From Gammaproteobacteria bacterium (lineage in GTDB: Bacteria; Pseudomonadota; Gammaproteobacteria; Xanthomonadales; Xanthomonadaceae), in NCBI GenBank assembly GCA_025360985.1, contig JANYBA010000052.1, positions 1 through 11,159 on the forward strand: DNA of 11,159 bases. The letters are read 5' to 3'. Of this stretch, positions 6,098 through 11,159 are shown piece after piece. The position numbers were made by a program, and so were the translations under genes. Positions within the stretch are counted from its first letter, which is position 1. Every line of letters starts with the position of its first letter. The notes below the pieces were generated by a model. The model did no database searches. It was not told where the DNA came from and was given only the letters and a program-made list of their open reading frames with translations.

Positions 6098-6781
6098 TCA
6101 GTCCAGGTGCGCCGCGTTGTCGCCGCGACTACGACCAAACCAGCCGTCCAGGCGCCCGGCCAGCCACTTCACCGCGCGCGAGAAGCGCCCACGCCGGGTC
6201 TTGCGATCGCGCGCCGCCTCGTCCACCAGCCAGGCGACCTGGATCACCGGGCGTTCGCCTTCGAACGGCAGGTGGCCGTGGAAGGAGTTCTCGGCGCGCT
6301 TGAACGCCGCCATCCGGCCATACAGCGGCCGCAGTTCCGGCAGCAACACCGACTCTATGTCGTCGGGACGGGCCAGGAAGCGCAGGCAACCGGCCGAAAT
6401 CTCCGGCCAGTCGGGGCTCAGGTAGACGAGGGCAGTCGCGACCTTCGATTTGCTGTCGGTATGGATGGTGCCGTGGCGCAGGTTCAGCGCGCGGCACAGC
6501 GTCACCAGGGTCGGATGCTGCGACATTTTATCGACGCCGATCTTCTCGCCCAGGGCATCTGCGAAGGCCGGCGCGGTCAGCTCGGCGACCAGGGCGTTGA
6601 CCGACGGCCCGCAATCGGCGACTTCATGCGGAAAAAAGCCGGCGCCGCGATAACGTGGGAAATCCGCCGCCAACGCCGGCGCGGCGTTAGCGGCCAGCAC
6701 ATCCCTGGCGACCAGGAAATGGAAGGGCTCGCCGCGAACGAGCGCGGAGGCCAGGCAGTCGTGCTCAAGGATTGCCGCCAC
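6098..6781 (-). CDS. 2-oxoglutarate/Fe(II)-dependent oxygenase
   Basis: A 227-aa cytoplasmic protein with a double-stranded beta-helix oxygenase core. The iron triad is visible: His107 and Asp109 in GTIHTDS (104-110) and the distal His168 in NSFHGHLP (165-172). Arg177 in GERPVIQVAWL (175-185) is placed to bind the 2-oxoglutarate carboxylate. The LVYLSPDWP...GG-like segment (118-131, GCLRFL) and YGRMAAF are typical of prolyl-4-hydroxylase-like members that act on peptides or small molecules. The start is GTG, supported by an AAGGGA site (6790-6795, minus strand) 8 nt upstream. The tail after residue 190 is basic (RKTRRGRFSRAVKWLAGR). It is divergent from the ECF sigma gene and convergent with RidA. 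The substrate is unknown. Confidence 0.88.
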   Translation of the reverse strand: MAAILEHDCLASALVRGEPFHFLVARDVLAANAAPALAADFPRYRGAGFFPHEVADCGPSVNALVAELTAPAFADALGEKIGVDKMSQHPTLVTLCRALNLRHGTIHTDSKSKVATALVYLSPDWPEISAGCLRFLARPDDIESVLLPELRPLYGRMAAFKRAENSFHGHLPFEGERPVIQVAWLVDEAARDRKTRRGRFSRAVKWLAGRLDGWFGRSRGDNAAHLD

Positions 6782-6789
6782 TGCGTAAT

Positions 6790-6795
6790 TCCCTT
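6790..6795 (-). promoter_or_regulatory. ribosome binding site fixing a GTG start
   Basis: The minus strand reads AAGGGA here, 8 nt before the GTG of the oxygenase. It is the only good site near the 5' end of that gene and decides the start. Confidence 0.6.
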
Positions 6796-6820
6796 GCCAA
6801 CGTGGTAATGGCGGTATTTT
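6794..6820 (+). promoter_or_regulatory. possible promoter for the sigma-factor gene
   Basis: TTGCCA (6794-6799) and TATTTT (6815-6820) resemble -35 and -10 boxes but are 15 nt apart, shorter than ideal. They sit in the short divergent region between the oxygenase and the sigma-factor gene. A start of transcription near 6827 would leave a leader of about 88 nt before the ATG at 6915. Weak evidence. Confidence 0.2.
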
Positions 6821-6914
6821 AGCGCTATTGCCGACCGCGAACCGAGCCTGTGACGAATCCCGCCCTGCCGCGAATCATGGTTCCGAGACCGCAATCGCGT
6901 CCGAACTGCCTGCC

Positions 6915-7433
6915 ATGCCCGAAGCCAGTGCCACCATGAAACTCGATGCCCGACTAGTCTTCGGCGAATTGCTCGAGCGCCATCGCAAGATCGTCTTCAA
7001 GGTCGCCAACAGTTATGCCTGGCACCCGGACGATCGCGCCGACCTCGCCCAGGAGATCGCGACGCAGCTTTGGCGCGCCTTCCCTGGCTACGACCCGTCA
7101 AGGACGTTTTCGACCTGGATGTACCGGATCGCGCTGAACGTGGCGATCTCCCACATTCGTATCAACACGCAGCGCGACAAGCACATGGTGCCGCTCGACG
7201 AGACCTTGCACGACGTCGCCGACGAGCGCGGCGGCGACTTCGAAACCGATGATCGCGTCCGCGCCCTGAACCGGATCATCGCCGGGCTCGACAACTTCAA
7301 CCGCGCCCTGCTCCTGCTTTACCTCGAAGAGCACAGCAACCGCGAAATCGGCGACATCCTCGGCCTGAGCGAAACCAATGTCTCGACCAAGCTCAGCCGC
7401 CTCAAGCAAAGCATCCGCAACCACCTGGAATGA
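6915..7433 (+). CDS. ECF-type RNA polymerase sigma factor
   Basis: A 172-aa sigma-70 family factor with only regions 2 and 4, as in ECF sigmas. Region 2 lies at about residues 18-85: LLERHRKIVFKVANSY, then DDRADLAQEIATQLWRAF (39-56) and the -10-recognition part STWMYRIALNVAISHIR (66-82). Region 4 lies at about 115-170: the helix-turn-helix LEEHSNREIGDILGLSETNV (137-156) then TKLSRLKQSIRNHL. Neither ATG has a strong ribosome site; I chose 6915, while 6936 (MKLDARL) would give a 165-aa protein that starts at the conserved part and is nearly as likely. A TTG at 6828 would give a longer, unsupported N-terminus. The gene ends 3 nt before a membrane protein that is its probable regulator. Target promoters are unknown. 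Confidence 0.92.
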   Translation: MPEASATMKLDARLVFGELLERHRKIVFKVANSYAWHPDDRADLAQEIATQLWRAFPGYDPSRTFSTWMYRIALNVAISHIRINTQRDKHMVPLDETLHDVADERGGDFETDDRVRALNRIIAGLDNFNRALLLLYLEEHSNREIGDILGLSETNVSTKLSRLKQSIRNHLE

Positions 7434-7436
7434 GCA

Positions 7437-8105
7437 ATGGAAACCACCATGGAACTCGATGAACTCAAGCAAGCCTGGCAGTCGCTCGACCGCCGGCTGG
7501 AAAAGCAGAACGCGCTCAACCTGCAACTGTTCAAGGACAGCCGCGTCGCCAGGATGAAATCCGGCTTGCGTCCGCTGGTGTTCGGGCAAGCCGTGCTGCT
7601 GGCCGTGGGCATCGCGATGACGGTGGCATTCGCCCCGCTCTGGGTCCGGAACCTTGGGACGCCGCACCTGTTCGTCTACGGCATCAGCCTGCACGCCTAC
7701 GCGCTGATGATCATCGTCAGCGCCTCGCGCAACCTGTACATGATCGGCCAGATCGACCATGCGGCGCCGGTGCTGGAAATCCAGAAACAACTGGCCGAAC
7801 TGCGCTCCTGGCAGCTGCGCAGCGGCTACTGGTTCGCCCTGGTCGGCTGCTTCATCTGGACGCCGATGCTGATGGGGGTTTTCTACTGGCTTGGCGCCGA
7901 CATCTGGGTGCACAAGCCGGCGTTCGTGTACTGGTGCCTGGCCAGCAGTGTCGTCGCGGTCGTGGCGACTTGGGGCTTTATCCGCTTCTCACGGTGGCCC
8001 GGCCAGGAAAAACTGCGCCAGGCCATCAACGCCAGCGCCATCGGCCACAGCCTGCAACGCGCCCAGGCAGCGATCGACGAGATCGCCCGCTTCGAGCGGG
8101 ACTGA
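7437..8105 (+). CDS. four-helix membrane protein, probable sigma-factor partner
   Basis: A 222-aa membrane protein. The first 44 residues are charged and helical (MELDELKQAWQSLDRRLEKQ, NALNLQLFKDSR) and would face the cytoplasm. Four helices follow at about 45-69, 77-97, 130-152 and 161-183. The tail (184-222) is again cytoplasmic and helical (QEKLRQAINASAIGHSLQRAQ). It starts 3 nt after the sigma gene stop with GGAA 6 nt upstream; a second ATG at 7449 (MELDEL) is possible. Position directly behind an ECF sigma gene is the usual place for an anti-sigma factor. However, there is no zinc-binding HxxxCxxC motif and no periplasmic sensor domain, so any sigma-binding would have to use the N-terminal helices. 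I recall similar proteins paired with sigma factors in Xanthomonadaceae, without a known function. Role inferred from context. Confidence 0.8.
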   Translation: METTMELDELKQAWQSLDRRLEKQNALNLQLFKDSRVARMKSGLRPLVFGQAVLLAVGIAMTVAFAPLWVRNLGTPHLFVYGISLHAYALMIIVSASRNLYMIGQIDHAAPVLEIQKQLAELRSWQLRSGYWFALVGCFIWTPMLMGVFYWLGADIWVHKPAFVYWCLASSVVAVVATWGFIRFSRWPGQEKLRQAINASAIGHSLQRAQAAIDEIARFERD

Positions 8106-8119
8106 AGTCCGGCTAGACT
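8091..8119 (+). promoter_or_regulatory. putative promoter for a leaderless S4 transcript
   Basis: TTCGAG (8091-8096) and TAGACT (8114-8119) are separated by exactly 17 nt. The -10 box ends 6 nt before the ATG at 8126, so transcription would begin at or within a base or two of the start codon. No ribosome binding site precedes that ATG. The -35 box lies within the last codons of the preceding gene. Confidence 0.35.
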
Positions 8120-8125
8120 GCGCCC

Positions 8126-8347
8126 ATGACCAACATCGTCTTTCCGCTCGACCGCGACCACGTCGAACTGCACCACCTGCTCAAGCTGACCGGCCTGGTC
8201 GACAGCGGCGGCATGGGCAAGACCGTGGTCGCCAGCGGCGCGGTGACGGTTGACGGCGCAGTTGAACTGCGCAAGACCTGCAAGATCCGCGCCGGCCAGG
8301 TCGTGCGCGTCGAGGACGTCGAGATCCGGGTGGTCGCGACAGGTTGA
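8126..8347 (+). CDS. small S4-domain RNA-binding protein, YbcJ-like
   Basis: A 73-aa cytoplasmic protein that is nearly all S4 RNA-binding domain. The alpha-L fold motifs are clear: VELHHLLKLTGLVDSGGMGK (13-32), then VVASGAVTVDGAVELRKTCKI (34-54) and the final strand RAGQVVRVEDVEIRVV (55-70). The SGG.AK/GK.....G.V.VNG/DG.. pattern is that of YbcJ and YaaA/RlbA-type stand-alone S4 proteins, which bind structured RNA, probably ribosomal. The length matches that family. The ATG at 8126 is the only sensible start; it has no ribosome site, and a promoter-like pair ends 6 nt upstream. The gene follows the membrane protein by 20 nt and ends before a strong hairpin shared with the convergent secreted-protein gene. 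Confidence 0.9.
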   Translation: MTNIVFPLDRDHVELHHLLKLTGLVDSGGMGKTVVASGAVTVDGAVELRKTCKIRAGQVVRVEDVEIRVVATG

Positions 8348-8370
8348 CGGGCAAGCGGATTTTTCTTGCC

Positions 8371-8410
8371 GCAAAAAGAAACACCCGGCCATGACGGCCG
8401 GGTGTTCTTC
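8371..8410. terminator. rho-independent terminator, usable on both strands
   Basis: A perfect 10-bp stem (ACACCCGGCC at 8381-8390, GGCCGGGTGT at 8396-8405) has a 5-nt loop (ATGAC). It is preceded by an A-rich run (GCAAAAAGAA, 8371-8380), which becomes a U-rich tail on the minus strand, right after the stop of the secreted-protein gene. On the plus strand the tail is only TTCTTC, so termination of the S4 transcript would be weaker. A second, smaller inverted repeat (GGCAAG 8350-8355, CTTGCC 8365-8370) lies just before it. Confidence 0.8.
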
Positions 8411-8431
8411 GCAAACAACCTCAACGCGTTG

Positions 8432-10198
8432 TTACTTCTTGACGCAGTTCGGCAGCTTGAAGCTGGAGATCTTCGTCGACCAGCCCGCGGTCGACTGCGA
8501 CTGGCCCAGCGCCGTGTAGTACTCGTTGGCGAACCAGAAGGTGCAGTCGTCGACCGGGTCGATGTTCATGGAACTGTAGTCTCCCCAGCGATTGTTGACG
8601 CTGCGCTGAAAACCCGTGCCGTCGACGATCGTGCCTTCGCTCAGCCCCAGGGTTCCGAGCGGGTCGGACTTCATTCGGCCCGTGTAACGGATGCCTGGGA
8701 AGACCGAAGTGCCGTCGACGACGCTGTAGCCGATCGCCATGTTGCCGCTCGCATCCATCGCGGCGCTGCCCATCCAGCGATTCACGCCATCGCCCGGGCT
8801 CAGGGTGCCCTGCTGGTAAACCGAATACACGCCGCTGGTGCGACGCACTTCATACCAGCGCACGCCGGCAACGCCCGGCGCCGCCTCGACCGACTGGTTG
8901 GTGACCAGCGACTCGTAGGTGCCGAAGTTGCGGTACGCCAGGCGATAGGTGGGCCGCTGCCGGTACGACAGGATGTCGAGTTTCTGGCTGGTGGTCGCAC
9001 CCGGCTGCGCCAAGCAGCGACGAGCGGTGTTCGTGCACGGGAAGATCGAATCGAACGCCGCCACCGGCAACTGGGTCGGGCCGGTCAGTGACGCCACCGG
9101 CTTCGAATTCCAGATCACCTTCAGGTCGAAGATGTTGATGGCGTCGAAGCTGGCGCCATAACCGCCTCCGTCATCCTGGGTGCCGATGATAGGCGCGGCG
9201 ATCTGCGCCTGCGGCCGGCGACTTCCGTCCATGTCCGGCGGCAACAGACCGTCGCCGATCCATTCCAGGTTGGCATTGACACCGTATTCGAGGAAGAAAC
9301 GGACAGCACGCGCGGTCGGGATGCCGGCGATCATCTTGTTCTTGTCGATCGCGTAGACGCTGATGCCGTAACGGCTGCCGTTACCGAAGTCGCGCGTGGT
9401 CATGATGTAGGAATCGGCCCAGACGCTCACCTTCGGATAGTCGGGGAAGAACGAGCCACCGGCGACGTCGTCGGTCTGGGTCGGGAACGCATACAGGTAG
9501 TAGGCGCCGGTCGCGTCACCGGATACCGACACGGCGAAGCAGTTGTATTCCGGCGACACGTGATTGAGACCGCGGGTAGTGAACTGGCTCAGCACCCAGC
9601 GATCGGTGGTCTGGTCGTACAGCACGACCGGGTCGCCGGAGGCATCGGAGCAATCCGCAATCGGGAAACCATCCCACAGATCGCCGATATTGACCGGTCC
9701 CATCAGCTTGTTGCCGGTCGCCTTGTCAAAGACCGCCATGGTGAGGTTGGTCATTTCGACGTATTGGGTCGGGCCGACGTCGCCGACCGTGTCCGGGGGA
9801 TTGGCGCGGCCACCGAAAATGTTGAAGGTGTCGATCGATCCCAGGCCTTCGAAGGTAAACAGCGGCGATCCGATCGGCGCCAGCGATTTCGCCGCCAACG
9901 GTCCCAGGAACTTGCCGCCATTGATGGCGCCGTCGCCCTTGAACGCGGTGTTCGTCACCGGCGGCCTTACTTCGCGCTCCTCGCGGAAGTCGGTAAACGC
10001 CTCGTCATCGGCCGGCGCTTGGTCCGGCGGATTCCCGGTCGGCAGGCTGCTGGCCGGCTTGGATACCTGGAATGCAATCGAGTTGTACCACGTTGGTTTC
10101 GCATTGACCTTGGTCGCCGCTTCGGCTTGCGCGGCGCATAGCAAAAGCGCCAACGCTCCCATCAGCGCGCCGACTCGATTCTGACTAGCGATCTTCAT
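8432..10198 (-). CDS. large secreted protein of unknown function
   Basis: A 588-aa protein with a Sec signal peptide: basic start MKIASQNR, hydrophobic core at about 10-21, and a likely signal peptidase I cut after AQAEA (residue 27). The Cys at 21 is not in a lipobox. The mature part is rich in Gly, Asp and aromatic residues, as in beta-propeller or beta-sandwich proteins. Three blocks look like family signatures: NPPDTVGDVGPTQYVEM (133-149), GDPVVLYDQTTDRWVLSQF (188-206) and RWGDYSSMNIDPVDDC (537-552) followed by TFWFANEYY. Six cysteines remain in the mature form (183, 220, 388, 395, 552, 585), allowing three disulphides. I have seen this architecture as hypothetical secreted proteins but know no function. 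The start has AGGGGAA (10205-10211, minus strand) about 6 nt upstream. It is a single gene ending at the 8381-8405 hairpin, probably exported to the periplasm or outside. Confidence 0.88.
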   Translation of the reverse strand: MKIASQNRVGALMGALALLLCAAQAEAATKVNAKPTWYNSIAFQVSKPASSLPTGNPPDQAPADDEAFTDFREEREVRPPVTNTAFKGDGAINGGKFLGPLAAKSLAPIGSPLFTFEGLGSIDTFNIFGGRANPPDTVGDVGPTQYVEMTNLTMAVFDKATGNKLMGPVNIGDLWDGFPIADCSDASGDPVVLYDQTTDRWVLSQFTTRGLNHVSPEYNCFAVSVSGDATGAYYLYAFPTQTDDVAGGSFFPDYPKVSVWADSYIMTTRDFGNGSRYGISVYAIDKNKMIAGIPTARAVRFFLEYGVNANLEWIGDGLLPPDMDGSRRPQAQIAAPIIGTQDDGGGYGASFDAINIFDLKVIWNSKPVASLTGPTQLPVAAFDSIFPCTNTARRCLAQPGATTSQKLDILSYRQRPTYRLAYRNFGTYESLVTNQSVEAAPGVAGVRWYEVRRTSGVYSVYQQGTLSPGDGVNRWMGSAAMDASGNMAIGYSVVDGTSVFPGIRYTGRMKSDPLGTLGLSEGTIVDGTGFQRSVNNRWGDYSSMNIDPVDDCTFWFANEYYTALGQSQSTAGWSTKISSFKLPNCVKK

Positions 10199-10255
10199 AT
10201 CTGATTCCCCTGGTGGATTTGCCTAGCCGGGGTAATCTGCTCCTGCTGGCCGCGA

Positions 10256-10290
10256 TTGGCAAGCTTGTTGCTTGGCAAAAGTGAACTTTT
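10256..10290. repeat. short inverted and direct repeats between two minus-strand genes
   Basis: AAAAGTGAACTTTT (10277-10290) is an inverted repeat with 6-bp arms and a 2-nt centre. Next to it CAAGC (10260-10264) and GCTTG (10270-10274) form a 5-bp stem with a 5-nt loop. TTGGCAA occurs twice, at 10256-10262 and 10272-10278. The group begins 2 nt after the GNAT stop and could act as a weak terminator for it, or be part of a dispersed intergenic repeat. The rest of the 94-nt gap (10199-10292) holds only the ribosome site of the secreted-protein gene; I see no convincing promoter. Confidence 0.45.
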
Positions 10291-10292
10291 CG

Positions 10293-10973
10293 TTACTGCG
10301 ATCGCCGCAGCGACGAAAACGCGACGTCGCGGCGGACGCGGTAGCCCATCTGGTCGTAGAGCGACTTGGCGCGCGGGTTCTCGTAGCTCACGTGCAGGAA
10401 CGGCAGCGCGCCACGCGCCAGCGTATCGTTCGTCAGCATCGCCGTCAGGCGCCGCGCGTAGCCGCGGCCCAGGAAATTCGGATGGGTGCAGATCGCGCTC
10501 AGCTCGCGCGCCGTCTCGGTGCCCATGCGTTCGCCGATCATCGCTGCCAACCGGCCTTCCTGGTAGATGCCGAAGTAACGACCCATGTCCATGGTGCGCT
10601 GCCGGAAATAGTGCGGGTAGACCAGCGCGGTCAACTCGAGCACGTCGGCGCGGTGCGTTTCGCCCAGTTCGATCATCTCCGGACCGTCGATCACTGGAAT
10701 GGGCGCCTCCCGGACCATCTGCGCCAGCGGCTGGTACGCCTTGAGGCTCCAGGCCGCCAACACGCGCGGCACGGGGCCGATCAAATACACGGTTTCTTCA
10801 GGCGCGACCAAAGCCTCGAGCGCGCTCTCCGCATCCACATCGACGCTGGCGACGCCGAGGAAGGGCGCGTACTCGGGCGGAAAGCGCGCGACCTCGCCGA
10901 TGGCCAGGGCAAGATCGCGGTGCACGCTGCGCAGCGAGGACCAGAACGGGTTGTCGAGTCCGGTGGCGCTCAT
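10293..10973 (-). CDS. GNAT-family N-acetyltransferase (FR47-like)
   Basis: A 226-aa cytoplasmic acetyltransferase. The C-terminal half is a GNAT fold: strand YFGIYQEGRLAAMIGERM (133-150), the acetyl-CoA-binding segment ICTHPNFLGRGYARRLTAML (161-180) with the LGRGYA loop, and the closing FLHVSYENPRAKSLYDQMGY (192-211). The N-terminal half (1-110) is less conserved and may be a second, degenerate GNAT-like lobe, as in FR47-like proteins. The ATG at 10973 is preferred to an in-frame GTG at 10988 because it overlaps the stop of the upstream gene as ATGA, a standard coupled junction, and begins MSATGLDNPFW. No ribosome site is visible, consistent with coupling to the other GNAT. The substrate (amino acid, amine or antibiotic) cannot be told. 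Confidence 0.87.
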   Translation of the reverse strand: MSATGLDNPFWSSLRSVHRDLALAIGEVARFPPEYAPFLGVASVDVDAESALEALVAPEETVYLIGPVPRVLAAWSLKAYQPLAQMVREAPIPVIDGPEMIELGETHRADVLELTALVYPHYFRQRTMDMGRYFGIYQEGRLAAMIGERMGTETARELSAICTHPNFLGRGYARRLTAMLTNDTLARGALPFLHVSYENPRAKSLYDQMGYRVRRDVAFSSLRRSQ

Positions 10974-11159
10974 CTTGCCGCGCGCCACATCCCGGTCACT
11001 TCGGGTCCGCCGCCCGGCGCCTGGAATTTCGACACAGGCACGAATCCGACCGATTCGTAGCGGTGGTTGTTGGCCGGATTGCTGGACTCTAGGTAGGCAG
11101 GCATGCGCTCGGCATCGATTCGCGCAAGGTTTTCGCGCAGCAAGGCCATGCCCAGTCCC
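10970..11159 (-). CDS. GNAT-family acetyltransferase, 3' part (runs off the window)
   Basis: The last 62 codons of a minus-strand gene whose 5' end lies beyond 11159. The first complete codon is 11158-11156 and the stop is TGA at 10972-10970. It begins GLGMALLRENLARID, which is the helix after the acetyl-CoA loop, and continues with AYLESSNPANNHRYESVGF, the diagnostic P.YLE.SNP.N...YE..GF end of many GNAT acetyltransferases. The tail finishes GGGPEVTGMWRAAR, with the usual last strand. The stop overlaps the ATG of the next GNAT by 4 nt (ATGA), so two acetyltransferases are translated in tandem. Full length and substrate cannot be judged. Confidence 0.85.
   Translation of the reverse strand, partial: GLGMALLRENLARIDAERMPAYLESSNPANNHRYESVGFVPVSKFQAPGGGPEVTGMWRAAR

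Noticed and set aside
5552..6808. 418-codon plus-strand frame across RidA and antisense to the oxygenase
   Set aside because: It has no family pattern, while RidA and the oxygenase on the other strand carry intact active-site motifs.
10135..10140. Possible lipoprotein signal (Cys21) in the secreted protein
   Set aside because: The residues before the Cys are LLL, without the small residue at -1 that a lipobox needs; AQAEA six residues later is a good signal peptidase I site.
10256..11060. Plus-strand frames antisense to the GNAT gene
   Set aside because: They are antisense shadows; the minus strand shows the acetyl-CoA loop and GNAT end motifs in two coupled genes.

Overview
This is a gene-dense bacterial chromosome segment of high GC content. 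Family composition, GTG starts, very short or overlapping gene junctions, an ECF sigma factor paired with a membrane partner, and AAAAG/CTTTT-type intergenic repeats suggest a gammaproteobacterium of the Xanthomonadales (Lysobacter/Rhodanobacter-like). This taxonomic call is an inference from style; the window has no marker gene. There is no phage, transposon, CRISPR array, rRNA or tRNA.

Layout. (1) At the left edge (1-325) is an HTH antitoxin of the HigA/NadS type whose toxin probably lies just outside the window. (2) At 367-2403 is a tightly packed plus-strand run: a four-helix DUF6326-like membrane protein, a 72-aa glycine/alanine-rich membrane protein, a VOC-fold protein and an MDR-superfamily oxidoreductase, with two 4-nt/1-nt stop-start overlaps. 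(3) At 2454-2753 is a YbjQ-family protein that looks cut short by one in-frame nonsense codon; the missing family-typical tail is still readable behind the stop. (4) At 2820-6095 is a five-gene plus-strand run: half-size EamA transporter, YgeA-type amino-acid racemase, four-repeat DUF347 membrane protein, full-size EamA exporter and RidA-family enamine/imine deaminase. Together these suggest a module for amino-acid isomerisation, export and detoxification. (5) At 6098-6781 (minus) is a 2OG-Fe(II) oxygenase, divergent from an ECF sigma factor (6915-7433) that is followed by a four-helix membrane protein (7437-8105), a probable sigma regulator without a zinc motif. (6) A small S4 RNA-binding protein (8126-8347) may be transcribed leaderless. 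A strong hairpin (8381-8405) separates it from the convergent gene. (7) On the minus strand, 8432-10198 encodes a large secreted protein of unknown function with six mature cysteines. Upstream of it is a GNAT acetyltransferase (10293-10973), translationally coupled to the 3' end of a second GNAT that runs off the right edge.

Most genes are ordinary accessory or housekeeping types with confident family calls. The items most worth a second look are the nonsense-truncated YbjQ gene, the racemase-transporter-RidA cluster, the membrane partner of the sigma factor, the secreted 588-aa protein and the possible leaderless S4 transcript.
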